From: Mesonia sp008017825
GTDB taxonomy: Bacteria > Bacteroidota > Bacteroidia > Flavobacteriales > Flavobacteriaceae
DNA length: 64,000 bases
Direction of reading: 5' to 3'
NCBI RefSeq assembly: GCF_008017825.1
Contig: NZ_VRLS01000094.1
Coordinates: 89,237 to 153,236, forward strand
Within the stretch, counting starts at the first letter, position 1. Each line of letters begins with the position of its first letter. A model generated the notes under the pieces. The model saw only the letters and a list, made by a program, of their open reading frames with translations, had not been told where the DNA came from and did not search any database. Below, piece after piece: positions 8,056-16,477 of this stretch. A program made the translations under genes and the position numbers.

Positions 8056-8922
8056 TTATACAGTTATACTTGCTTTATAGGCTCCAATTGTCATTCCCTT
8101 ATAGCTTTGGTAGGTTTTATTTAAGTGGCTAGAATCTGTAAAACCAAGTTCTGCTGCAATTTCAGAGTATTGCAAATCGGTATATTTTAAACGTGTTTCT
8201 ACAAGTTTCAATTTGTAATTGATAATGTATTTTTTTAAAGACACTTCTGTATGCTTTTTAAAAAACTCACTTATATAATTATCTGCCATATTAAATTCTT
8301 CTGCTAAACTTTTAGTGTGTAGTAAATCTGAATTATAAATATTAGAATGAATGTAATTTATAATTTGCTGAATTTTAGAAGACTTTACTTCTTTGACAGA
8401 TTCTGAAACATTTATAAACTGAATGTTTCTTGCAATTAAATGTAAAATAACTGACAGGGAATTTTGAATGATAAAAATATCGAAGGATTGTTTGTTTAAA
8501 TATTCGGTAGCAGTCATATTCACTAAAGCCACTAAATGTGCACGATCTGCTTCCGTTTCAAACTGCATTTCACGAAGTTCATGACTTTCACTATTTAGAA
8601 TTTCTTCAATTTTGCGAAACCAATCATTTACTGGCAGGTTCACATTTTGAGAACTTGTATTTCTAAAAAAACTCTTTAAAAATTTGATAGCAATGGTAGA
8701 TGTTGCTGATTCTGGGTTCATGATATAAATGTCATCTGGAATAAATACAAAAATACTATTTGCAGAATAGTTTACCGTTTTACCATTTATTTTAATAGTT
8801 CCTGATCCTTTTTCAAAATATACAATTTCAAAAAAACGAATGGTGGTATACTTACAAAACTCAAAAAATATTTGGTCTTTGTATTGTGCAATAACGATAT
8901 TTTCAATAATAGTTCTAGGCAT
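8056..8922 (-). CDS. AraC family transcriptional regulator
   Basis: A 288-residue protein with an N-terminal cupin-like sensor (strand-rich, ending around residue 95), a helical linker and a C-terminal AraC DNA-binding region. The region contains ADNYISEFFKKHTEVSLKKY and YSEIAAELGFTDSSHLNKTY. It is clearly paralogous to the regulator at 12868-13755, which shares SEFF, KLKLVE and EIA-ELGFTD at the same spacing. Its 3' end meets the stop of the convergent 136-residue gene without a gap. Plausible targets are the oxidoreductase genes on either side; the repeated TGTCTAAG element at 6088-6105 and 7535-7551 is one candidate site. Confidence 0.88.
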   Translation of the reverse strand: MPRTIIENIVIAQYKDQIFFEFCKYTTIRFFEIVYFEKGSGTIKINGKTVNYSANSIFVFIPDDIYIMNPESATSTIAIKFLKSFFRNTSSQNVNLPVNDWFRKIEEILNSESHELREMQFETEADRAHLVALVNMTATEYLNKQSFDIFIIQNSLSVILHLIARNIQFINVSESVKEVKSSKIQQIINYIHSNIYNSDLLHTKSLAEEFNMADNYISEFFKKHTEVSLKKYIINYKLKLVETRLKYTDLQYSEIAAELGFTDSSHLNKTYQSYKGMTIGAYKASITV

Positions 8923-9026
8923 AAACTTTTTATAAAGTTACTAAATAATTGAAGTTGAAAAAGCTACTTTAAGTTGATACATTCTTACACAAATAATTTA
9001 AAAATATTTCAGTTTTAATTTTAAAG

Positions 9027-10136
9027 CTATCTGAAAGAAACACCCTTAACAATAGGCTTAAATCTAAAAATGTAAAATGGTTTTGTTGATTGATCTTTTC
9101 CATCGTTAAAAATTGCACCTTTATTTACCTGTGCTGCCGAAACATACATATAACCATCTACATGATTGTAACTAACACCATCTGGCCAAACCATATTTTT
9201 ATGTTGCACCATTGTTTTAACCATTTTATCATTTGCAGAAACTACTGCAACACTATTGCTTTCTAAAGCAGTTAAATAAATGTTTCCATCTTTGTCTATA
9301 GACATTCCGCCATTATTTGGTTTTTCTGAATAGGTTTCAATTTTAGAATCTAAATCTTCATCTGTATACGCTTCGTTAACTAAATCTACTGTTTTAATTC
9401 GGTAGATTTTAGTTCCGTTTAACGGTCCGTAATAGATGTATTCAAAATTTTTATCTGCTGTAATTCCGTCGTTACCAACCAATAAATCCTTTCCGCTAAC
9501 AGCTAAATGCTTCCCTTTAATTACTGTTGGTGTGTTTTCTGGTAACGTAGATCTTGTACCTTCCAAAACACGACGTGTTTTTCCCGTTTTCATATCTACG
9601 ATGATAAAAGCTGCCTTGCTCCCATCTCCTCCATTACCAATACCTTCATCGGCTATAATAAAATAACCATGTTTGGTATCAACCACCATATCATTAGGTT
9701 GGCTAATTGAAGGTACACTTGACTCTGGCAAGTAATATATACGTTCTAATTTGTCGGTTTTTGTATTCCAGCCTACAATTTTTGGCGTTACATTGTTACG
9801 TTGCGCCATATCTATCATCCAGATAACCCCATTTTCATCATTACGGATTCCTAAAACATTGCTCAAGTAATTATCATCGGTTTCTCGTGGTGTATTCCAT
9901 TCTAAATTAGGAAAAGGCGTAGTCGTATTCGTTTTTTTATCAAATTTCACTACTCTTCTTGCCGGAGAAAAAAATGGATGGTGACTATAAACCAAATCTC
10001 CTGAATTAGTAAACGTGATATTACCAACTGCTTGGTCTACGGTTGCGTATGTTTCTAATTCCGCTAAAGTATTTTGAGCCTGTGTAACCATAATTGAAAT
10101 GATTAAACTTAATATGATACTTGCCTTTTTCATCAT
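9027..10136 (-). CDS. secreted major-royal-jelly/Yellow-like beta-propeller protein
   Basis: A 369-residue protein with a signal peptide (cleavage likely after VTQA, near residue 20), then a six-bladed propeller of the MRJP/yellow and gluconolactonase superfamily. Telling stretches are QPNDMVVDTKHGYFIIADEG, HLAVSGKDLLVGNDGI, YIYYGPLNGTKIYRI, NNGGMSIDKDGNIYL and MVWPDGVSYN. Bacterial members are of mostly unknown function; some relatives are lactonases or bind small molecules. Its start overlaps the stop of the cupin gene by one base (TAATG), so it is translated from the same message as the last gene of a four-gene operon with the nitroreductase, oxidoreductase and cupin. Confidence 0.82.
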   Translation of the reverse strand: MMKKASIILSLIISIMVTQAQNTLAELETYATVDQAVGNITFTNSGDLVYSHHPFFSPARRVVKFDKKTNTTTPFPNLEWNTPRETDDNYLSNVLGIRNDENGVIWMIDMAQRNNVTPKIVGWNTKTDKLERIYYLPESSVPSISQPNDMVVDTKHGYFIIADEGIGNGGDGSKAAFIIVDMKTGKTRRVLEGTRSTLPENTPTVIKGKHLAVSGKDLLVGNDGITADKNFEYIYYGPLNGTKIYRIKTVDLVNEAYTDEDLDSKIETYSEKPNNGGMSIDKDGNIYLTALESNSVAVVSANDKMVKTMVQHKNMVWPDGVSYNHVDGYMYVSAAQVNKGAIFNDGKDQSTKPFYIFRFKPIVKGVSFR

Positions 10137-10969
10137 TACTTTACTTCAAAATCACCGTTACTTCTAATATAAATCACCGTTTCTTTAGATGTTGAAATGA
10201 TTGAGGTTGCGTTTTCTTCTGCGCCAAAATATGAAGGAGCGTCTAATTGATTTTTAGTTCCCTTTTTAGAAAACTGATGAGTTATTCCTCCAGAAATAAC
10301 AACTGCTCTAAAATTAGGACTCAAATTTTTGATTTTTCCACTGAAGCCTGCTGGTAACCTCAAAAGTGTTGCACGCAATTGATTTTCCTCGTGACTACCC
10401 CATAAAAAGGCAGTTTGCACATTACTCATTTCTTTTACCCACTTAATATTTTTTGCATTTAGCCAAACCATATTGGTTTTGTCTACATTAATAGATCTTT
10501 CGCCATTATCAAAAGCTTCAGATGTTGGTTGTACTAAATACGGTCCTTCTTGAATATCTAAAAAAGCTAAATTTTCTTGTCCATCTGCTGCAGTTATATG
10601 TGCTTCTCCTGCTGGTTGCTGCCAATAAGATCCTGCTGGCAACCACTGTTTTTCTGCTTTTTCATCGTCATTGTGTAATAAACCTTGTATTACAACACCT
10701 CTATAAGTAATGTTATGAATGTGTGGAGGCGATGAAAATCCTTTTTTAAATTTCACTAAAAATCCTGCAGGTTCATTTTTTGTACGGTCTCCCCAAAGTT
10801 TTCCGGCAGCCGGACTTTTGTCCCCACGTAACGGATTTAACCAACCCCATTCTACATTGTCTGCCGTTACCACCTCATTTACAGATTTGGCAGGATCCGT
10901 TGTTGGTGTTTGTGCACTTGTATATGCCGTTGTTGCTATTGCTAAAGCAAGTAGTATTGTTTTTTTCAT
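10136..10969 (-). CDS. secreted DUF4437-type double cupin
   Basis: A 277-residue protein with a signal peptide (cut likely after TSAQ, residue 20) and two cupin-like lobes. The first lobe holds a metal-ligand-like HIH (SPPHIHNITYRGVVIQG) and a later EAHITA; the second lobe (THQFSKKG) is weaker in histidines. This layout fits the DUF4437/ChrR-cupin-like group. Function unknown. It is tightly coupled to the royal-jelly-like gene downstream (one-base overlap) and starts 41 bases after the stop of the medium-chain oxidoreductase, so it is part of the operon from 12697 to 9027. Confidence 0.8.
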   Translation of the reverse strand: MKKTILLALAIATTAYTSAQTPTTDPAKSVNEVVTADNVEWGWLNPLRGDKSPAAGKLWGDRTKNEPAGFLVKFKKGFSSPPHIHNITYRGVVIQGLLHNDDEKAEKQWLPAGSYWQQPAGEAHITAADGQENLAFLDIQEGPYLVQPTSEAFDNGERSINVDKTNMVWLNAKNIKWVKEMSNVQTAFLWGSHEENQLRATLLRLPAGFSGKIKNLSPNFRAVVISGGITHQFSKKGTKNQLDAPSYFGAEENATSIISTSKETVIYIRSNGDFEVK

Positions 10970-11010
10970 TTTGATATTTTTTATTAATGTTTTTATTTAA
11001 CTCAATTAGC

Positions 11011-12018
11011 CTAAAATCCTTCTAAAACAATTTTACCTTTTGCTTTACCCGTTTCTAAAAAAGCGTGCGCTCTTCTAAGATTTTCAGCATTTATAGTTCC
11101 AAAATTTTCGCCTAACGTAGTTCTAATAGTTCCGTTGTCGATTAATTCGGAAGCTTTGTTCAATATATTATGCTGCTCAATCATATCTTCGGTCTTAAAC
11201 ATAGAGCGCGTAAACATTAACTCTATGTGCGTAGAAATCGCTTTTCCTTTAAAAGGCATTACATTTAACGATTTTGGGTCATCTATAAATCCGAATTTCC
11301 CTTGAGGTTTAATCAGTTTAGCAATTTCATCTACGTGGTGTTCCGTAGCATTTAAGCTTACTACATACTCCGGAGCCGGTAAATTGTATTTATCGAACTC
11401 TTCGCTCAATTTATTTCTGTGGTTAATAACCATGTCTGCACCTAATTCTTTTATCCAAGACGTAGTTTCTTCACGAGAAGCCGTACCTATAATGTTCAAC
11501 TTCGTCAGTTTTTTAGCCAATTGCACCAAAATAGAACCTACACCACCAGCGGCACCAATTACCAAAATAGATTTGCTGGCATCGTCTTTAGATACCTCTA
11601 ACCGATCAAACAACATTTCATAGGCTGTAAGTGTGGTTAATGGTAATGCAGCAGCTTCAGCATAAGATAAGCTTTGAGGTTTTTTACCAACAATACGCTC
11701 ATCTACAATTTGGTATTCTGCATAACTACCTTGACGAGTAAAATCGCCTGCGTACCAAACTTCATCTCCAACATTAAAAAGAGTCACATCTTCACCAATT
11801 GCTGTAACTATTCCGGTAGCATCCCAGCCAATAACTTTCCAGCTGTCACCTTCTGCGGGCATTCCTGCACGTACCTTATAATCTGCTGGATTTACAGAAA
11901 TAGCTTTTATTTCAACTAAAATATCTCTTCCTGTAGCTTTTGGAGTTTCTAATTCTACATCTTGTAAAGAATTTAAATTGTCAATGGGTAAATTCTCTTT
12001 GTATCCTATTGCTTTCAT
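11011..12018 (-). CDS. zinc-free medium-chain oxidoreductase (quinone-reductase-like)
   Basis: A 335-residue MDR-superfamily protein. The N-terminal GroES-like fold includes VIGWDATGIVTAIGEDV, and the Rossmann half carries ILVIGAAGGVGSILVQLAKK. No zinc ligands were seen. It resembles zinc-binding-alcohol-dehydrogenase-like quinone or enone reductases of about 335 residues. It follows the nitroreductase by 19 bases and precedes the cupin by 41, so it is an internal gene of the same operon. A second MDR protein lies at 6239-7222 but is only distantly similar. Confidence 0.88.
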   Translation of the reverse strand: MKAIGYKENLPIDNLNSLQDVELETPKATGRDILVEIKAISVNPADYKVRAGMPAEGDSWKVIGWDATGIVTAIGEDVTLFNVGDEVWYAGDFTRQGSYAEYQIVDERIVGKKPQSLSYAEAAALPLTTLTAYEMLFDRLEVSKDDASKSILVIGAAGGVGSILVQLAKKLTKLNIIGTASREETTSWIKELGADMVINHRNKLSEEFDKYNLPAPEYVVSLNATEHHVDEIAKLIKPQGKFGFIDDPKSLNVMPFKGKAISTHIELMFTRSMFKTEDMIEQHNILNKASELIDNGTIRTTLGENFGTINAENLRRAHAFLETGKAKGKIVLEGF

Positions 12019-12037
12019 CTGACTTAATTTTTAAAAA

Positions 12038-12697
12038 TTATATACCAGTAAAAATTTCATTTTCTGGTAATCTAGATTTTGGTGTTTTCTCAGTTGAATT
12101 AAAATCAGATTCTGCTCTATATCCTAAAGAAACAGCAACTAAAGCAGTATACCCTTTTTCTCTTAAACCAAACTCTTCATCTAAAGCTTTTACATCTATA
12201 CCTTCCATTGGTGTGACATCGATACCTAAACTAGCGACTCCTAATAAAAAGCTTCCAATATTAAGATACACTTGTTTTTCCATCCAGTGTTGAAGGTCTT
12301 TTAAGTCGTATTTATGTATACCTGCAAAGGTTTTAACAGCCCCTAAAAACCCATTTTTTATATCTTCATTTGGAAATCTTCCATTCTCATCTTCGGTATC
12401 GGCAATATGCTGATAATAAGCATCGTCAGCATCTGTTTTTACACAAAACAATACTACTGCAGAAGAATTAGTAACTTTAGGTTCATTAAAATGAAAGAAA
12501 CCTTGGGTTCCTTTTGCTATACGTGCTTTACCTGCTGCAGTTTCAGCAACGATAAAATGCCAAGGTTGTAGATTAACACTTGAAGGACTCATTCTCAACA
12601 AGTTTTTGATTTCAGCCATATCTTCATCAGATATTTTTTTGCTTGCATCATATTCCTTAGTAGTGTATCTCCAGTTTAATATTTCTTTTAAATTCAT
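12038..12697 (-). CDS. oxygen-insensitive NAD(P)H nitroreductase (NfsB-like)
   Basis: A 219-residue nitroreductase. RRYTTKE-like N-terminal RYTTKEYDA, SPSSVNLQPWHFIVAE (FMN phosphate and ring contacts), then GIDVTPMEGID and VSLGYRAESDFN near the end are typical of the NfsB/FMN reductase group. It reduces nitroaromatics or quinones with NAD(P)H using FMN. I start it at 12697 rather than the in-frame ATG at 12733. The -7 box at 12736-12743 would place the transcript start downstream of 12733, and the shorter form has the usual family length. First gene of the operon running to 9027 and divergent from an AraC regulator gene. Confidence 0.88.
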   Translation of the reverse strand: MNLKEILNWRYTTKEYDASKKISDEDMAEIKNLLRMSPSSVNLQPWHFIVAETAAGKARIAKGTQGFFHFNEPKVTNSSAVVLFCVKTDADDAYYQHIADTEDENGRFPNEDIKNGFLGAVKTFAGIHKYDLKDLQHWMEKQVYLNIGSFLLGVASLGIDVTPMEGIDVKALDEEFGLREKGYTALVAVSLGYRAESDFNSTEKTPKSRLPENEIFTGI

Positions 12698-12735
12698 TTG
12701 TATGTGTTTTAAATAAGTTGTTTTAATTTTCATTA

Positions 12736-12743
12736 CAAAAGTA
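12736..12743 (-). promoter_or_regulatory. -7 promoter box of the nitroreductase operon
   Basis: The minus strand reads TACTTTTG (TAnnTTTG), 38 bases upstream of the chosen start at 12697. This position decides against the upstream ATG at 12733. Confidence 0.6.
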
Positions 12744-12841
12744 AGAACATACTAAAACTGAAATCATGTACAAAAAATTGATATTTATGTATAAATAGAG
12801 GTTATTCATTTAAAAATAAATAACCTTAACTTTTTTTTATA

Positions 12842-12849
12842 TAGTTTTG
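12842..12849 (+). promoter_or_regulatory. -7 promoter box of the divergent AraC gene
   Basis: TAGTTTTG matches TAnnTTTG and ends 18 bases before the ATG at 12868. Confidence 0.6.
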
Positions 12850-12867
12850 GACTTAAAATAAACTGAA

Positions 12868-13755
12868 ATGCAAATATTAGAAGCATACAAACCTTTTGAA
12901 ATACAAGAATTAAAATTATCTGAATGGAAGCAACGTCCTGTAAAAAATAATTTTTTCGAATTAGTTCTCATTAAGGAGGGTAATGGAACACAATGTATCA
13001 ACTATAACTTCCATCCTTATGAAGAAGGAAATATATTTTTACTTCCACCATTGAAGTGTCATTCTTTTACTATTGAAACGACTTCCAAATTCGTGTTTCT
13101 AAAATTTACTGATGCCTTCTTTAAAAATTCAAATCGGGTTGCTGTAGATAGATCAGAATGGTTTAGTGAAGCAGCATACATTCTTTCTAATTATAATCAA
13201 CTTCCTGGGGATGTAATTAAAAATGATATTGACAGGCAGCATTTAAAAAGGTTAATAGCTATGATATTGCAAGAATCGCGAAATTACGGAGAAGAATCTA
13301 TTTCATTGGTATCTAGCTTAATGACTAGTATTTTGGAAATTTTAATTCGGAATATAAAAAAAAGCAGTCATTATGAAGTTGCTGAAAAAAGTAGTGATGA
13401 TAGAGCTACTAGAATGTTAACCTATATAAGTGAAAATATTAATAGAACAGATCTTTTAAAGGTAGAGCATTTAGCTGAGGAATTTTTAATATCACCGACT
13501 TACGTAAGCGAATTTTTTAGAAAACAAGTTGGACTCTCTTTACGAGAATATATTATAAAAGCAAAGTTAAAGTTAGTAGAAATACGCCTTCTAAACTCAG
13601 ATTATACACTTACTGAAATTGCGGATGAGTTAGGTTTTACTGATGTTAGTCATTTATCTAAAACTTTTAAACGCTATGTGGGACAATCGGTTCGTGATTT
13701 TAAAAATAATGGAGAATACATACTTTTAAAACGTGCAACTTGCACCACTTCATAA
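12868..13755 (+). CDS. AraC family transcriptional regulator
   Basis: A 295-residue regulator with a cupin-like N-terminal domain (NPHxExNIF-like FHPYEEGNIFLLPP) and a C-terminal double helix-turn-helix (about residues 185-285) containing SPTYVSEFFRKQVGLSLREY and LTEIADELGFTDVSHLSKTF. It is a paralogue of the regulator at 8056-8922. It is transcribed away from the nitroreductase operon across a 170-base divergent region, the classic arrangement for a regulator of the facing operon. The antiporter gene follows 54 bases downstream on the same strand. Confidence 0.9.
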   Translation: MQILEAYKPFEIQELKLSEWKQRPVKNNFFELVLIKEGNGTQCINYNFHPYEEGNIFLLPPLKCHSFTIETTSKFVFLKFTDAFFKNSNRVAVDRSEWFSEAAYILSNYNQLPGDVIKNDIDRQHLKRLIAMILQESRNYGEESISLVSSLMTSILEILIRNIKKSSHYEVAEKSSDDRATRMLTYISENINRTDLLKVEHLAEEFLISPTYVSEFFRKQVGLSLREYIIKAKLKLVEIRLLNSDYTLTEIADELGFTDVSHLSKTFKRYVGQSVRDFKNNGEYILLKRATCTTS

Positions 13756-13809
13756 AGTAGAATCTTAAGAAGTAAGCTGGAGAATCATTAAAAAATCAAT
13801 TAATTTATT

Positions 13810-15657
13810 ATGACAGGTAGCATCCTTTTTCAATCTATTGTATTTCTTACAGGAGCAATTATATGTGTACCTCTTGCTAAGCGATTCGGTTTAAGTTCTG
13901 TTATTGGTTACCTATTGGCAGGTATGTTAATTGGCCCATTTGTTTTTGGATTTGTAGGAGAAGAAGGCGAAGATATTCTAGAATTTGCTGAATTTGGAGT
14001 CGTAATGATGCTTTTTATCATTGGCTTAGAAATAAAACCTAAGAGCTTTTGGCAGATGCGAAACATTGTTTTAGGGATGGGTAGCATACAGGTGTTTGGA
14101 ACTATGGCGCTCACCTTTGCTATATTATATGCTTTTGAAATTGAATGGGAACTTTCATTAACAGTTGCCATGGCTGTGGCGCTATCATCTACAGCAATTA
14201 CCTTACAAACCAATAAAGAAAAAGGGTTAATGCAAACCACCTACGGGACATCTTCCTTTTCAATTCTATTGTTTCAAGATATTATTGTTATTGTGATGTT
14301 GGCCGTTTTACCTCTTTTATCCAATCTTTCAGATGGCGCTACAGTTGAAACAAACGGACATAACTCTCACACAAGTTTTCTTGAAAACTTACCTTTAGGC
14401 TGGCAAGCTTTAAGTATCGTTTCATCAATCATACTCATTATTGTAGCGGGTAGATTTTTAGTAGTACCCATGTTACGGATTGTTGCTAAATCTAAAGTTC
14501 GAGAGTTGTTAGTCGCCTCAGCATTATTAATCGTGGCTGGCATCTCTTTTTTAATGGAATTAGTAGGTTTAAGTCCGGCATTAGGAGCTTTTTTGGGAGG
14601 TGTAGTTTTAGCGACGAGCGAATTTAAACACGAACTAGAAAGCACATTAGATCCTTTTAAAGATTTACTTCTAGGTTTATTTTTTATGGCAGTTGGAGCT
14701 TCGATTAATTTTGCAGTCATAGGAGAAAACCCCCTTTTAATTTCGGGACTCGTAATTTCAGTAATTCTTATTAAAGCCATTGTCCTTTTTATTATAGGAA
14801 TCATTTTTAAAATGAAAATCGACCAGCGTTTATTGCTTATGGTAGGTTTAGCTCAAATTGGAGAATTCGCTTTTGTTTTGCTTTCTTTTGCCTTTCAACT
14901 AAATATTTTTGAAAAGGAACAACTAGATATCCTATTGGTTGTCACAGCTCTTACCATGACACTTACTCCTATTCTTTGGATAATAAATGAACACCTATGT
15001 TTACCCAAGATTGGTACGAAGGAGTCTGAACAAAAGCCCATGGATGACATTCAGGTAAACAACAAAACCATCTTAGTTGGTTTTGGTCATTTTGGAAGTA
15101 CAATAGGAAGGTTTCTACGTGCGCATGGCATATCTACAACCGTGCTGGATATTGACTCAAATAGAGTAGATTTTTTAAGAAAAATGGGGTTTGAAGTATT
15201 TTACGGAGATGCTTCCAGAATGGATTTATTAGAATCTGCAGGAATTGCTGAAGCCGATTATTTAATCTGTGCTATTGATAATCCCGATGTAGCTCTTGGT
15301 ATTGTAAAAAAAGTGAAAGATCAATATCCACATGTAAAATTATTAGTTCGAGCAAGAAATCGTAACGATGCATATGATTTACATAATATAGGTGTCGAAC
15401 ATATCTATCGAGAATCCTTAGATACATCCGTAAAGATGGCTAGTGATGTACTCCATTTTATGGGGTTTGATAGAGATGCAACTCATGATCAAGCTACAAA
15501 ATTTATAAATCTTGATGTCCTCAGCCTAAAACGCTTGGCAACGACTCCAAAAAATGGAAAAGAATATATTTTTAAAGCAAAAGAAGAAATAGCCCAGCAA
15601 GAAAAACTCCTTGTAGATGATTTGAAAATTGGTAGTAGTAAAGTTGGAAATAGTTAA
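13810..15657 (+). CDS. CPA2-family monovalent cation:proton antiporter with TrkA-N domain (KefB/KefC-like)
   Basis: A 615-residue inner-membrane protein. Residues 1-385 contain about twelve hydrophobic segments with the CPA2 signatures GYLLAGMLIGP, MMLFIIGLE and LSPALGAFLGGVVLA. A cytoplasmic RCK/TrkA-N domain follows, with a GFGHFG nucleotide motif near residue 420 (ILVGFGHFGSTIGRFLRAHG). This is the architecture of Kef-type K+ efflux systems, which acidify the cell in response to electrophiles or glutathione adducts. No ancillary kefF or kefG-like gene lies beside it. Its position next to nitroreductase and quinone-reductase-like genes suggests a role in electrophile stress, by inference. 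Confidence 0.88.
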   Translation: MTGSILFQSIVFLTGAIICVPLAKRFGLSSVIGYLLAGMLIGPFVFGFVGEEGEDILEFAEFGVVMMLFIIGLEIKPKSFWQMRNIVLGMGSIQVFGTMALTFAILYAFEIEWELSLTVAMAVALSSTAITLQTNKEKGLMQTTYGTSSFSILLFQDIIVIVMLAVLPLLSNLSDGATVETNGHNSHTSFLENLPLGWQALSIVSSIILIIVAGRFLVVPMLRIVAKSKVRELLVASALLIVAGISFLMELVGLSPALGAFLGGVVLATSEFKHELESTLDPFKDLLLGLFFMAVGASINFAVIGENPLLISGLVISVILIKAIVLFIIGIIFKMKIDQRLLLMVGLAQIGEFAFVLLSFAFQLNIFEKEQLDILLVVTALTMTLTPILWIINEHLCLPKIGTKESEQKPMDDIQVNNKTILVGFGHFGSTIGRFLRAHGISTTVLDIDSNRVDFLRKMGFEVFYGDASRMDLLESAGIAEADYLICAIDNPDVALGIVKKVKDQYPHVKLLVRARNRNDAYDLHNIGVEHIYRESLDTSVKMASDVLHFMGFDRDATHDQATKFINLDVLSLKRLATTPKNGKEYIFKAKEEIAQQEKLLVDDLKIGSSKVGNS

Positions 15658-15841
15658 GGCTATGAAACCCAATTAAAATGTGCTCTAAACAATTAAAGTT
15701 ATAATAATTTGATTTAAAATTCTAAAAAAAGATTTCGACACATTGGTCAAAAATCATTTATTTTACCAGAAATGAATGCTACCACGACACGGCAAGAAAG
15801 GTTTTTATAAAGAGAAGAAAAAAGTTTAATAGGGACTGACA

Positions 15842-16453
15842 CTAAAATTTCTTAAAACTACAAAACAAGAAATTTTGAGTGGTTTTAAATGGAGTCATAT
15901 GATCTTCCGTAAAGCAAGCTACTTTATTAAAATTGTTTTTAAATATATTGGTTAGCGTTTCTTCAGAGTATTGTTTAATTTCTAATCCGCTACATTTTTT
16001 AGGACCATTTTTAGAAAATGTTCCTAAAACTAAATAGTTTTCTACATACTTAGATACCAAATCTATATATTTACTAGTTTGCTCGTTAGTAGTTAAAAAA
16101 TGAAAAGCTGCTCTGTCATGCCAAATATCAAAAGTAGTATTAGGCTTAAAATCTAATATATCACACACTATCCAGTTTATTTTTTCCGCTTTAGCTCCTA
16201 ACCTTATTTTAGCTCTTTCAATTGCTTTCGCAGAAATATCTAAAACTGTAATATTCTCATAACCATTTTCCAACAGGTGATCTACTAAATTACTATCCCC
16301 ACCTCCTACATCAATAATTCTGGCTTTTTTGCTTAAAGAAAAAGATTGGATCAATTCTAAGGAAGCTTTTGGTGTTTTTTGTGTCCAGCTTACTTCTTGA
16401 GGCGTTTTTGTTTTATAAACATTTTCCCAATGAGATTTTAAATTAGCTTTCAT
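15842..16453 (-). CDS. class I SAM-dependent methyltransferase
   Basis: A 203-residue protein with the Rossmann-like SAM fold. Motif I is IIDVGGGDSNLVDHLL near residue 45, the acidic residue ending the second strand is in ITVLDIS, and motif II-like WIVCDILDF follows. Short single-domain methyltransferases of this type act on small molecules; the substrate is unknown. It begins 24 bases after the tamL stop on the same strand and is the third gene of the tamB-tamL transcript, a link I cannot explain functionally. Confidence 0.85.
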   Translation of the reverse strand: MKANLKSHWENVYKTKTPQEVSWTQKTPKASLELIQSFSLSKKARIIDVGGGDSNLVDHLLENGYENITVLDISAKAIERAKIRLGAKAEKINWIVCDILDFKPNTTFDIWHDRAAFHFLTTNEQTSKYIDLVSKYVENYLVLGTFSKNGPKKCSGLEIKQYSEETLTNIFKNNFNKVACFTEDHMTPFKTTQNFLFCSFKKF

Positions 16454-16477
16454 TTTAAAAGTCTTTTTTTTGAATTA

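Noticed and set aside
12697..12733. Upstream ATG at 12733 as the nitroreductase start
   Set aside because: The -7 box at 12736-12743 would put the transcript start after it.
13908..14804. Two long minus-strand open frames (13908-14240 and 14367-14804) inside the antiporter gene
   Set aside because: Both lie wholly opposite a gene with clear CPA2 membrane motifs and read as Ser/Ile/Lys-rich sequence without domain features; antisense shadows.
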